Source: Myxococcales bacterium (GTDB taxonomy: Bacteria; Myxococcota_A; Bradymonadia; REDH01). From it: a stretch of DNA of 64,000 bases. Numbering within the stretch: the stretch's first letter is position 1; each line of letters starts with the position of its first letter. Positions 45,601 through 53,780 of the stretch are shown here, piece after piece. The DNA lies in the NCBI GenBank assembly GCA_020633625.1, contig JACKDJ010000020.1:27406-91405 (forward strand). Direction: 5' to 3'. A model generated the notes under the pieces. It was not told where the DNA came from. It searched no databases and was given only the letters and a program-made list of their open reading frames with translations. The translations under genes and the position numbers were made by a program.

Positions 45601-48230
45601 TCGCCGCAGCGGAAGAGCGTGCAGTCCAGGCGGCAGGCGCCGGGCTCGGTGGCGGAGTTCTCGTCGCCCTCGTCGCACACCTCGCCGGAGTCGATCACGT
45701 CGTCGCCGCAGCCCGCTGCGACGCAGGTCGTGCGGCACGCGTTCGGCGTCGTGTCGGAGTTCGCGGCGCCGTTGTCGCACGCCTCGTAGCCGGTCTCGCC
45801 GAGCGTGAGGTCAACGCGGGCGAAGCCGTCGCCGCAGCTCGCGGCTTGGCAGCTCAAGAGGCACGAACCCGTGTTGCTGTTGCTGCTGCCCTCGTCGCAC
45901 GTCTCCGAGTACGCCGTGTCGACGATGGAGTCGCCGCAGGTCGGCAGCGTGCAGTTCGTGCGGCACGCGTTCGGCGTCGTGTCAGAGTTGCTGTCGCCGT
46001 CGTCGCACTGCTCACCGAGGTCGACGTCGACGACGCCGTCGCCGCAGCCGGCGGGGCGGCAGTCCGTGCGGCAGGCGCCAGGCACGGTGTCGGAGTTCGC
46101 GGCGCCGTTGTCGCAGACCTCGAACGCCGGATCGAGCGAGCTCGCGATGTCGGTCCGGACGACGCCGTCACCGCAGACCGCCGCGTGGCAGCCCGGGCGG
46201 CACGCGCCGGTGTTGCTCATTGCGCCGGCCGCGTCGCATGTCTCGCCTGCGCCGAAGTCGGTCACACCGTCGCCGCAGTACGGCGCGGTGCAGTTGGTGC
46301 GGCACGCGTCGGAGGCGGTGTTGGAGTTCCCCGCGCCGTCGTCGCACGCTTCGCCGCGGCCGACGTCCGTGACGCCGTCGCCACACGCTGCCGGGCGGCA
46401 GTTCGTGCGACACGCGTCGGAGGCCGTATCGGAGTTGGCCGCGCCGTTGTCGCAGGCCTCGTAGCCCGGGGTCGACGGCGAGCCGATGTCGGTGCGGATG
46501 AGGCCGTCGCCGCAGATCGCGACGCGGCAGTGCGCGGTGCAGGCGCCGGTGTTCGAGTTCGACGCGCCCGAGTCGCACTGCTCGACACCGGGGCCGCCCG
46601 GCGGGGTGTAGCCGTCGTTGACGAACGTGTCGCCGCAGCTCGGCGCGGTGCAGTCCGAGTCGCAGGTCTGCGAGTTGCCGCCGGTGTCACAGACCTCGCC
46701 GGCGGTGGAGTTGGGGACGCCGTCGCCGCAGCTCGAGGGCGAGCAGTCGACGTTGCAGGTGGCGGTCTCACCGCCCACACCGAGTCCGTCGCCGTCGCAG
46801 CTCTCGAAGTTCGGGTCGAGCGAGTCGGTGATGTCCTCGCGGATCCAGCCGTCGCCACAGACCGCGTCGCGGCAGGCGGGGCATGCGCTCGTCTCGGTGT
46901 TCAGGCCGTCGCCAAGGTCGCACTCTTCGTAGCCGGCGGCGGCCGGGTTCGTCAGGTCGACGCGCGTCAGCGCGTCGCCGCAGATGGCGAGGAGGCAGCC
47001 GTTGGTGCAGCCGTCGAAGTCGTCGCTGTTTCCGTCGTCACACTCTTCGCCCGCGACCGGGTTCGTGATCCCGTCGCCGCAGCTCGACGGCGTGCAGTTC
47101 ACGTTGCAGGTAAGCGAGAAGCCGCCGACGACGCCCGGGTCGCAGATCTCGCCGGCCGCCTCGTTCAGCGTGTTGTCACCGCAGATGACGGTCGTGCAGT
47201 TGCCGTCGCAGTCCGCGGTCTCGACGCCCGACGTGTCGCAGTCCTCGTTCGCCTGCGTGATCCCGTCACCGCACGCGCCGGAGCGGCACTGCGGGAAGTG
47301 GGTCTCGTCGCAGATGTCCGGGAAGCAGTCGCACTGGCCGCCGGCGCAGTCGAGGTCGGACTCGCAGCCCGTCCCGTTCGGGTAGCTGAGCGTGTCTTCG
47401 TCAATTCGGCCGTCGCAGTCGTCGTCGAGGCCGTTCACGACCTCGGTCATCGAGTAGGGCACGACGCCACGGAAGTAGAAGTCGCCGTCCGACGGGCGGC
47501 GGAAGATCCACCACTCGTCGCGCGAGGCGCCCGGCGCCAGGTTGCCGTACGAGACGAGGCCCCACACGTCGGTCGGGCCATTATTGCCCGACGGCGACGG
47601 CACCGGCGCGCCGTTGCCGAGCCCGAAGTTCGTCTTGTACACGTTCGCGTACATCTTGTTCGACGCGCCGCTCATCGTCAGGATCTCGGCGTACACGCTG
47701 TTCAGCGTGATCGAGTGATGCGACGTCATGCGGACTTGGGCGCAGAACGCGCCGTCGAACACGAAGTACGAGAACAGCCCGCTCCCGGTCGGCGTCCGCG
47801 GGCAGTCGTCACCGGTGTGCACCGAGCCGGCGATCGTGTTCAGCCCGACGTAGCTGCCGCTGCCGGTGTTGACCGGCGAGCGACAGTAGTCGTTCAGCGC
47901 GAGTCGACGCATCGCCATGCCGTCGGGACCGGTCGGGTCGAGGTAGAGCCACTCCTCCGGCTCCAGGACCCGCACGTCCAGGATACCTGACTCCGGGCTC
48001 GCGAAGCCCTCGAACTCGACGAGGAAGCTCTCACCCGGCGCGGGCACCCGCATCAGCGGCTCCACGACCTCCTCTGCGCTCCCCGCGCCGGTCCCTTCCA
48101 GGGCCACACCGGCGTCCGGCGCCTCATCGGGTGCTTCCTGGGCACAGCCAGCAGCGACGAGCGCTGCGACGAACGCCGCTGCGAACGAACGATTCCACAC
48201 GCGACGACCCGTGTGAGCGAGGTTCTTCAT
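42633..48230 (-). CDS. Giant Cys-rich repeat lipoprotein with beta-helix-like C-terminus
   Basis: A 1865-residue protein lipidated at about Cys25 (ALVAAGCAQE) from the ATG at 48230. The first 350 residues are beta-rich and end in a MopE-like GLDDDCDGRIDED motif. A long array of CGDG...E.CDDGN...C...C repeats (DUF4215 / myxobacterial disulfide-repeat type) follows: irregular copies first, then about ten near-identical 32-residue copies. Then come a DxDGDGYLPSENDCAP calcium-type motif and a Gly/Asn/Ser-rich region of parallel beta-helix appearance (about 1480-1865). It is probably a surface fibre or adhesin; calcium binding and disulfides are inferred. Confidence 0.85.
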   Translation of the reverse strand: MKNLAHTGRRVWNRSFAAAFVAALVAAGCAQEAPDEAPDAGVALEGTGAGSAEEVVEPLMRVPAPGESFLVEFEGFASPESGILDVRVLEPEEWLYLDPTGPDGMAMRRLALNDYCRSPVNTGSGSYVGLNTIAGSVHTGDDCPRTPTGSGLFSYFVFDGAFCAQVRMTSHHSITLNSVYAEILTMSGASNKMYANVYKTNFGLGNGAPVPSPSGNNGPTDVWGLVSYGNLAPGASRDEWWIFRRPSDGDFYFRGVVPYSMTEVVNGLDDDCDGRIDEDTLSYPNGTGCESDLDCAGGQCDCFPDICDETHFPQCRSGACGDGITQANEDCDTSGVETADCDGNCTTVICGDNTLNEAAGEICDPGVVGGFSLTCNVNCTPSSCGDGITNPVAGEECDDGNSDDFDGCTNGCLLAICGDALTRVDLTNPAAAGYEECDLGDGLNTETSACPACRDAVCGDGWIREDITDSLDPNFESCDGDGLGVGGETATCNVDCSPSSCGDGVPNSTAGEVCDTGGNSQTCDSDCTAPSCGDTFVNDGYTPPGGPGVEQCDSGASNSNTGACTAHCRVAICGDGLIRTDIGSPSTPGYEACDNGAANSDTASDACRTNCRPAACGDGVTDVGRGEACDDGAGNSNTASDACRTNCTAPYCGDGVTDFGAGETCDAAGAMSNTGACRPGCHAAVCGDGVVRTDIASSLDPAFEVCDNGAANSDTVPGACRTDCRPAGCGDGVVDVDLGEQCDDGDSNSDTTPNACRTNCTLPTCGDSIVDTAYSETCDEGSSNSNTGSCLLSCQAASCGDGFARVDLTLGETGYEACDNGAANSDTTPNACRTTCVAAGCGDDVIDSGEVCDEGDENSATEPGACRLDCTLFRCGDFVTDPGEECDLGDGFNSNSLADTCRTNCTNPRCGDGVADTGEQCDDANVLNTDACLNNCQTAYCGDSFVRTGVEGCDDGNGVGSDGCSALCGVEAGWTCTTPGAPCAPICGDGLIRGGETCDDHNTNPNDGCSSTCTVETGWTCNGAQPTLCNSICGDGLVRGSEACDDGNTSNTDGCLNTCVAASCGDGFTWSGHEQCDDANTSNNDACTNSCNNAACGDGFVRTGVEQCDDGNTSNNDACLNSCNNAFCGDGFTRTGVEQCDDANTSNTDACLNTCTTATCGDGFIRAGVEACDDGNTSNTDACLNTCAAAICGDGFTRAGVEQCDDGNTSNTDACLNSCNNATCGDGFTRAGVEQCDDGNTSNTDACLNSCNNATCGDGFIRAGVEQCDDANTSNADACLNSCTSATCGDGFVRAGVEQCDDGNTSNTDTCTNVCNNAVCGDGFVRAGVEACDDGNTSNTDACLNSCAAATCGDGFVRAGVEQCDDANSITTDACISCVNAFCGDGFTRSGVEECDTGPTLNPPATPGTYRCESCTGDADGDGYLPSENDCAPTNFAINPGASDTVYFDAVDSNCDNFSGDASDGNIRVVQAATCAGGPFPTARCFSSANYSNPLQSAINASSAGQIVLVRGTVAITPTQLKDGVDVYGGWLSAWTAWSSSTANYSTVSYTTTSGNQIQAALWGYGLNSASVTDVNYLRINTVRGTTDTTDNVATSFYGVNVGDSTNFRLVNNIVTVGDAYAGAAANNGLWARESTSPVGGTGDSPWVDPGPRWSTVYAMGGQGNGWYAYCPILNGGSGVHPFQVIRGFSGQNGGHAGGSSIGVLLSNASASQVQNNTITAGSGGAGGDGIGGGGPSAGGQGGHSVSVWIIGSTAPSGWPAISGALGTPEDCPTATAGTYGGNTLSYGSAGNGGYAAENDWDEGRPGFQARCHRQTSVFEWSYDCNPQATTNLLGTSLEGWANGGGYNFPGPQACSPAMSPVPAY
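44041..45041 (-). repeat. About ten tandem 96-bp units (32 residues each)
   Basis: The unit consensus begins CGDGFxRAGVEQCDDGNTSN and continues TDACLNSCNNAT. Two adjacent copies are identical in protein sequence and most others differ at only a few positions. The strict 96-bp period and high identity mark recent amplification within the larger, more divergent repeat array (to about 47160). Confidence 0.9.
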
Positions 48231-48283
48231 GGCCGCTTCCAACTGGGGGAGGACTGAAGCTATGGAGTGGGCAAGACCGTACC

Positions 48284-48311
48284 ACAGTATCGGATTGGTG
48301 CCAGTCGTCAA
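48284..48311 (-). promoter_or_regulatory. Predicted promoter of the giant repeat protein
   Basis: On the minus strand TTGACG (48311-48306) is followed after 16 bases by TACTGT (48289-48284), 53 bp before the ATG at 48230. It is the only good pair in this gap. Confidence 0.4.
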
Positions 48312-48511
48312 GCTAGAGACGACGCTTTCTGCACACCCGGGCGATCCTCCACACCCGGCTGCGCCACTCCGTCTCGCCGCACCTCGATCAACGTCCGCGC
48401 CGACCGACGCGCCCGCGCATCGCACGCCACCGAGCGCGGCAGCTCCCCCGAACCGACGTGGTCAGCGCCGACGCGACTCGCTTCCGCGTCGCGTCGGCGC
48501 CCACCGGGTCA

Positions 48512-49861
48512 CTACCAGAGCTCGATCTCCGAAGACTCCACCGGGCTGATCGCCGGTGTCTGCTCCGCACGAGCGTCGCTCGTCACGGCGCCAACCTGGT
48601 CCCCGCTCGCGGCGTCCAGGATGTACAGGTTTACCGGGACATCGCGCTGAGCGTAGACAATGAACGCGCCATCGGTGCTCAGCTGCGCGTCCTGCGAGTT
48701 CGTGTCGCCCACGACCAGGTCCGTCGGCAACCCCTCCGGCTCGGTCGGAAGCGTCACGATGTGCAGCTCGCTCGCTGGCTCTCCGCCCACGTCGACGCGG
48801 CGCTGGTAGACGACGCGGCTCAGCGCCCAGTCGACGCTCGGTCGACCGAGGACGCGGTGGCCGTCGAGGCTCAGCGTCGTCGTCTCGTCGGTGAAGCGGT
48901 TCCAGAGAACCACGCGGAACGGGGCATCAGTCCCGCCAGGCTCGTTCGTCTGGTACACCAGCCGGTTCAGGCGCGACCAGCGAGGCGTCGCCTCCGACCA
49001 GCCCGGTGTCGACGTCAACGCGACCGCGCCGGTGCCCGCCAGAGGCACCTCGAACAGGTCGCTGAAGTCCGTCGGAACGACCGCACCTTCTACGACGATC
49101 GACGCGTCACCGGGTGTCCACGACGGGCTGGTGAAGCGGCCGAGGTTGGTCGTGATGGTCCGCACATCTCCGGTCGTGACGTCGACGACCTTCAGGACCG
49201 GCGCCGTCGGACCGACGGTGCGGTACGCGAGCTGCGTCCCGTCCCACGACCACGCCGGGTCCGTCTGGATCAGGTCTCCAGTGTCGAGGATCCGTCCACC
49301 CGTGCCGTCCGTCCGGATCAGGTAGATCCGGTCGAGCCCAAGGTCGTCCGGCGCGACGTACGCGATCCACGGGTTCACCTGCGGTGTCGGCGGCGGGCCG
49401 GGGTCGTCGGTGATCGGGACGTCCGGCTCCTCGGTCTCGTCGGGATCATCGACGTCGATGTCGATGGGATCAGTGTCGATGTCGCCGCCGTCACAGTCGA
49501 GCTCGCACGGGTCGGTCACGACCTCGACATCGATCTCCTCGTCGACGACGTCGGCCACCTCCTCGTCGACGACGTCGGCCACCTCCTCGTCCTGCACGTC
49601 CTCGACATCGGGTTCGTCGGTGACGTCCGGCTCATCCTGCACATCGCTCGCATCGACGTCAGGCGACACGTCGCCCTCTGCGGGCCGGCAGACGTTCCCG
49701 AACGGGTCGCACGTCTCCCCCGTCGGACAGTCCGTCGAGTCAGCGCACTCGCACAGCGTCCCTGCTTCGCACTCGTCGTCTTTGGGGCCACCCTTATCGC
49801 CGCCGCACGCCGCGACGAGAGTGGCGGCGACCATTAGCGCCTTGAGCCGGTGTGATGCCAT
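48512..49861 (-). CDS. PD40/WD40-like beta-propeller lipoprotein
   Basis: A 449-residue lipoprotein lipidated at about Cys19 (ATLVAACGGD), from the ATG at 49861 with GGAGG just upstream. A short Cys-rich patch (CEAGTLCECADSTDCPTGETC) and a long Asp/Glu/Val spacer with a repeated EEVADVVD unit precede a propeller domain (about 165-449) with TolB-type blades such as DPAWSWDGTQLAYRT and SPSWTPGDASIVVEG. It may bind a protein or glycan partner at the surface. Function unknown. Confidence 0.8.
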   Translation of the reverse strand: MASHRLKALMVAATLVAACGGDKGGPKDDECEAGTLCECADSTDCPTGETCDPFGNVCRPAEGDVSPDVDASDVQDEPDVTDEPDVEDVQDEEVADVVDEEVADVVDEEIDVEVVTDPCELDCDGGDIDTDPIDIDVDDPDETEEPDVPITDDPGPPPTPQVNPWIAYVAPDDLGLDRIYLIRTDGTGGRILDTGDLIQTDPAWSWDGTQLAYRTVGPTAPVLKVVDVTTGDVRTITTNLGRFTSPSWTPGDASIVVEGAVVPTDFSDLFEVPLAGTGAVALTSTPGWSEATPRWSRLNRLVYQTNEPGGTDAPFRVVLWNRFTDETTTLSLDGHRVLGRPSVDWALSRVVYQRRVDVGGEPASELHIVTLPTEPEGLPTDLVVGDTNSQDAQLSTDGAFIVYAQRDVPVNLYILDAASGDQVGAVTSDARAEQTPAISPVESSEIELW

Positions 49862-50199
49862 CAGTGCCTCCGAGTCTGGCAGCGTTCGCGCAACAGTGAG
49901 GGTCGATTGAGCCTCGCAGCGCACGACCGTGTCAAGATCGTAGCGAGGTGCGCGGTCGAGCGCCAGTGGCGGGGTCGTGTGGGATAGCGGCGCGCACCGC
50001 CGGCGAGCCGCTCAGACCGGATGTCGACCTTGGATGATGCGACCGCAGGGGCCGCGGAGTGTGACCTCGCCCGTTTAGCAGTCTGCGTCGCCGGCGCGGT
50101 CACCCTGGGTAGCGCTCGCGACCCCTTGTCCCGCGGCCGTCCGCGCTACACTCCCACGGTGTCTCGACGACCATCCTCCTCCCTCACGACGGTGCTCTG
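49862..50199 (+). other. 338-bp divergent intergenic region
   Basis: The only gap above 300 bp. It holds the predicted minus-strand promoter at 49906-49935 and, near its right end, a plus-strand TTGTCC (50126) with TACACT (50147) 15 bases later that could serve the pirin gene. No small gene or RNA is evident. Confidence 0.5.
49906..49935 (-). promoter_or_regulatory. Predicted promoter of the PD40 lipoprotein
   Basis: On the minus strand TTGACA (49935-49930) is followed after 18 bases by CTCAAT (49911-49906), 44 bp before the ATG at 49861. Confidence 0.4.
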
Positions 50200-51195
50200 A
50201 TGTCTCTGCCCCCGCTCCCACGCGCGACGCCCTGGCCCTCCGCGGACCCTTTCCTCTTCTGCGTCCACCACCTCGATGAGTACCCGGCAGGTACCGACAC
50301 GCTCGGCCCGCCGTCTGCTGCCCTCGCGGGCCGATCGATCGGCCAGGACTTTGCCGGTGTTCGTGGCTGGAACATGTACCACGGCGAGGAGGTCCCGGGC
50401 TTTCCGTACCACCCGCACCGCGGCTTCGAGACGTTGACGCTCGTCCGCCGCGGGCTCGTCGACCACAGCGACTCGCTCGGCGCGACCGCGCGCTTCGGCG
50501 CCGGCGATTCGCAGTGGATCACAGCCGGCGCAGGCCTGCTGCACTCCGAGATGTTCCCGCTCGTAAACGCAGACGGACCCAACCCGACGGAGCTGTTCCA
50601 GATCTGGATCAACCTCGCCCCGGACGACAAGCACGCGCCTCCGACGTTCTCGCTCATCTGGGCCGAGGACGTTCCGGTCGTTCGGCCGGCGAGAGCGAGC
50701 GGCGACGTCACGGTCGCGCTCTATGCGGGCGAGCTGGAGGGGCAGTTGCCCCCTCCCCCTCCGCCACGCTCGTGGGCGGCTCGGGCCGAAGCCTCGGTCG
50801 CCGTGTGGCTGATCGACATGGCGCCTGGTGCGAAGTGGTCGCTGCCTCCCGTCGCGGCCGGCGTGGTGCGAACGCTCTACGTCTTCTCCGGCGGCATCGA
50901 GGGCGCGGAGTCGCGTGTGGAGCGTCTCGACGCACCGAGCCCGCACGCGCTCGTCGCCGGGCCGGAGGGCGCGGAGGTGCTGTTGCTCCAGGGTCGGCCC
51001 ATTGGCGCCCCGGTCGTATCGCACGGCCCGTTCGTGATGAACGACGTCGCCGGGATCCAGACTGCCATCCGCGACTACCAGGCTGGCAAGTTCGGCCGGT
51101 GGCCATGGGGTCGTCCCGACCCGGTACACGCCATCGACGCGGGGCGGTTCGCGAAGCTCCCCGATGGGACCGAGTCGCGGCCGGGTCGTGGCTGA
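50200..51195 (+). CDS. Pirin family protein
   Basis: A bicupin iron protein of 331 residues. The N-terminal cupin has FPYHPHRGFETLTLVRRG and the LLHSEMF motif, giving the four pirin metal ligands H71, H73, H115 and E117; the C-terminal cupin covers about 180-300 (LIDMAPGAKWSLPP, VLLLQGRPIGAPVVSHGPFVMN). Pirins act as quercetinases or redox-sensing regulators; which applies here is not visible. The protein has no signal peptide and is probably cytosolic. It converges on the collagen-like lipoprotein gene, with 23 bp between the stops. Confidence 0.9.
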   Translation: MSLPPLPRATPWPSADPFLFCVHHLDEYPAGTDTLGPPSAALAGRSIGQDFAGVRGWNMYHGEEVPGFPYHPHRGFETLTLVRRGLVDHSDSLGATARFGAGDSQWITAGAGLLHSEMFPLVNADGPNPTELFQIWINLAPDDKHAPPTFSLIWAEDVPVVRPARASGDVTVALYAGELEGQLPPPPPPRSWAARAEASVAVWLIDMAPGAKWSLPPVAAGVVRTLYVFSGGIEGAESRVERLDAPSPHALVAGPEGAEVLLLQGRPIGAPVVSHGPFVMNDVAGIQTAIRDYQAGKFGRWPWGRPDPVHAIDAGRFAKLPDGTESRPGRG

Positions 51196-51218
51196 CGTCC
51201 GCGCGACGGTCGGAGTCG

Positions 51219-51791
51219 CTATTGGAGCAGCGTGTAGGCGCCCCAGGCGCTGACGACGTCGCACGCCGCTGCGTCGGTACCCGCCACGAGCGACAACTCG
51301 TGTTCGCCCGGCGGAAGCGCCACACTCCACGTCGCGGAGAGCTGGGCAGAGCCGCCGCGGGCGGCGCAAACGGCCACGGCCCCCGGGTTACCGGGCAGAT
51401 TGCCCGCTGACGGCGGCTCGACTCGCGCCCCGTCGACGGCCGCCCAGAACAGGCAGCACGCGGACGCGTCGGGCTCGGGGGTGACGGTCGCGCCGACCGA
51501 CAGTGTCGCGACGGCCGCGCCGTCTGCCTGGACGGTGCCGCGGGCCACGACGTCTGGCGTAGCATACGCCGCGGTGACCGTGGTCATCGCGTCGACGGCG
51601 CTCAACCAGCCCGCGGACGCGGAGTGGAACGCACCCGCGGGTCCCTCGGGGCCCACAGCACCGGGTTCACCGGTCTCACCTCGGGCGCCGCGCGGACCGG
51701 CGGGTCCCTCGGGCCCCACCGGTCCCTTGCAGGCGGCGAGCAGGGCGATCGACGCGACGACTAGAGGAGCTACGACGGACCGCTGCTGCAT
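51219..51791 (-). CDS. Collagen-stalk lipoprotein
   Basis: A 190-residue lipoprotein: a signal peptide ends at LLAAC (Cys21) and, after one Lys, about ten uninterrupted Gly-X-Y triplets (GPVGPEGPAGPRG..., positions 23-53) form a short collagen-like stalk, followed by a beta-rich 130-residue head with three or four cysteines. The layout suggests a trimeric lipid-anchored surface protein holding its head away from the membrane. The ATG at 51791 is preferred to longer in-frame options. The head domain is not recognised. Confidence 0.78.
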   Translation of the reverse strand: MQQRSVVAPLVVASIALLAACKGPVGPEGPAGPRGARGETGEPGAVGPEGPAGAFHSASAGWLSAVDAMTTVTAAYATPDVVARGTVQADGAAVATLSVGATVTPEPDASACCLFWAAVDGARVEPPSAGNLPGNPGAVAVCAARGGSAQLSATWSVALPPGEHELSLVAGTDAAACDVVSAWGAYTLLQ

Positions 51792-51930
51792 CCGAACCTC
51801 GGGGCGATGGGTGTTCCGCCGTGAGATCGCGCGAAGGCGATCGCCGGTCAAATTTGGGCGCGCTCGCACGCGGGTCCCGTGGTATTCGGCCCAACTCGCA
51901 CGATACTCTCGCGGGCCGAACGGAACGCCG

Positions 51931-53772
51931 TCAGCGCGGACCATCGACGGCCGCGCCATCGGACGAGCCCTCGTCGGCGCCGGTCGCACTGCCCTCCGAC
52001 GGCGCTGTGGCGTGCTCGGCGGCGCGTCTGCGGAGCTCCTGCGCGAGCTGCAGCGCGGCCGGCTGTTCCACCCCCGCCGCGCGCCCGCAAGAGTACGCCG
52101 ACTCGAGCGCTTCTGCTGCCGCGCCCAGCTCGCCCAGGGCGGCGCGTGCCTCTGCCAGGTTGCGCCAGTTCTCGCAGAGCTGCGGCGCATTGTCGGCGGC
52201 GAACTGCAGGCGTGGCAGCGCTTCCGCCGGTCGCCCGGTCCGCAGGAGCACGGTGCCAATCAGGGACTCGCCGACGAAGCGACCGCGCGCGAGCCCGGGC
52301 CGAGCAGCCAGAGATCGCGCCACGGGGAGCGCCCTCTCCCAAGCGCGGGCGCGCACCAGGACCTGCAGCGTGTTGATCTCGAGATCGACGTTGGAGGGAC
52401 ACCCAGAGGCGGCGATCGCGTCGACGGCTGCGAGGCCCTCGTTGAGATCTTCGCTGGCGAGGGCATGTCCGATCGCTCGCTCGAGGTGTCGACAGGTGTC
52501 GACCGCGGTTCTGAAGGCGGGAGGCGTCGCCTCGAAGTCCTCGTCCTCGAGAGCGAGCAGCGCCTGCTGCGACGCATAGACGCTATGCAGCTCGCCTGAG
52601 ACGGCGAGGGCCGCGACGGCCCAAACCCCGAACACGACGCCCGCGAATCGGCGCACGCGCTCGGACGCCGTCTCGACGAGTGCGACGGCGCCGATCGACA
52701 CCGCGATCAGAGCGAACCCGCCCCACCGGTCGCTCAGCGGATACTTGCCAGCGACGCCGGGCACGTTCATGTCGGCGACGGTGACCACGAGCACCAGGCT
52801 GAACGCCCCCCAGAGCCACAGCGACACGACGTGCGCACCGCGACGCGCCGCGAGGGCGATCGCGGCGGCGGCGTACGCGAGTATCGTGACGCACGCCGTC
52901 ACGAGGCTCGCGGCCGACTGCGCCTCCGAGTGCGAGATGTTGCGGATCGTGGACTCGAGGTTCAGCGGTGCGACTCCCCGCAAGTAGGCAGCGACGGAGA
53001 CCAGAACGCGGAGGGGGTCGAACACGAACTGCGTCTCGCCCGGGGGCAGCACGACGTGGCGGAGGGCGAGGTACGCGGCGCAGATCACGAACGCTGGCGC
53101 CAGCGCGGTCGCCACATCCGATGGCTCCGCGCGCGATCCTCCGCTGGCGCGGAGCGCCCACGCCGCCAGGAGCGGGGCGACGAGCACGGCGCTCTCCTTG
53201 CTCGCCAGCGCGACGGCGAGCGCGACGGTGTGGAGAACCAGCCACCTCGCGGCGCCCCCGTCACGCCAGCGCAGAAACCCGACCATTCCCCAACAGGCGC
53301 CGGCCATCGCGGTGACGTCGGACCGAGCCATGACGAGGCACCCCGGCTCGACCAGCGCTGGCGCCAGCGCGACCGCCGTGCCGGCGATCGCCGACCCGGC
53401 CCGGCTGAGCCCGAGCGCTCGACTCAGTGCGGCGACGCCCGTGACGAGCAGGCAGAGCCATGCCACCTGTACAACCTGGAACACGGCGGGATTGCCGGCG
53501 CCGACGAGGTACTCGATGAGCCACGAGACCTTGGTTAGGGGACGCCAGTAGCCGATCGGCCCAAGCGTCGACGACCAGAAGTAGTCGGCGGTGAGCGTCT
53601 GGCCGAGGAAGCTCCAGCTCCGAACGTACTCGTTCTGACGGATGAGGGCGTCGGCGTCGCCGATCAGCTCGAACGCGGGTGAGTGACGGTACGCGACGAG
53701 CAGCGCGAGTGCGGGCGCAGCCGCGACGAGGAGCTCGGAGCGTAGGCTGCTGGGGTGCGCCGGCCGACCCAT
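51931..53772 (-). CDS. GT-C-type multi-pass membrane protein with C-terminal TPR region
   Basis: A 613-residue inner-membrane protein with about ten to eleven hydrophobic helices in residues 12-400 and a soluble TPR-like region at about 410-600. The first loop has FELIGDADALIRQNEYV and a following YFW...YWRPLTK segment, resembling the catalytic-loop region of TMTC/PMT-type GT-C glycosyltransferases. It may therefore glycosylate exported proteins or lipids. It starts 8 bp after the stop of the large TPR gene, in the same direction. Donor and acceptor are unknown. Confidence 0.72.
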   Translation of the reverse strand: MGRPAHPSSLRSELLVAAAPALALLVAYRHSPAFELIGDADALIRQNEYVRSWSFLGQTLTADYFWSSTLGPIGYWRPLTKVSWLIEYLVGAGNPAVFQVVQVAWLCLLVTGVAALSRALGLSRAGSAIAGTAVALAPALVEPGCLVMARSDVTAMAGACWGMVGFLRWRDGGAARWLVLHTVALAVALASKESAVLVAPLLAAWALRASGGSRAEPSDVATALAPAFVICAAYLALRHVVLPPGETQFVFDPLRVLVSVAAYLRGVAPLNLESTIRNISHSEAQSAASLVTACVTILAYAAAAIALAARRGAHVVSLWLWGAFSLVLVVTVADMNVPGVAGKYPLSDRWGGFALIAVSIGAVALVETASERVRRFAGVVFGVWAVAALAVSGELHSVYASQQALLALEDEDFEATPPAFRTAVDTCRHLERAIGHALASEDLNEGLAAVDAIAASGCPSNVDLEINTLQVLVRARAWERALPVARSLAARPGLARGRFVGESLIGTVLLRTGRPAEALPRLQFAADNAPQLCENWRNLAEARAALGELGAAAEALESAYSCGRAAGVEQPAALQLAQELRRRAAEHATAPSEGSATGADEGSSDGAAVDGPR

Positions 53773-53780
53773 TCCGGGAG

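Noticed and set aside
42615..47990. Plus-strand open frame of about 1790 codons opposite the giant Cys-rich gene
   Set aside because: It is the antisense of a repeat gene with strong GC bias at third positions. Its product is compositionally odd (Arg/Val/Ala-rich, repeating with the sense array), has no signal or domain, and the sense protein has lipobox, promoter and family repeats.
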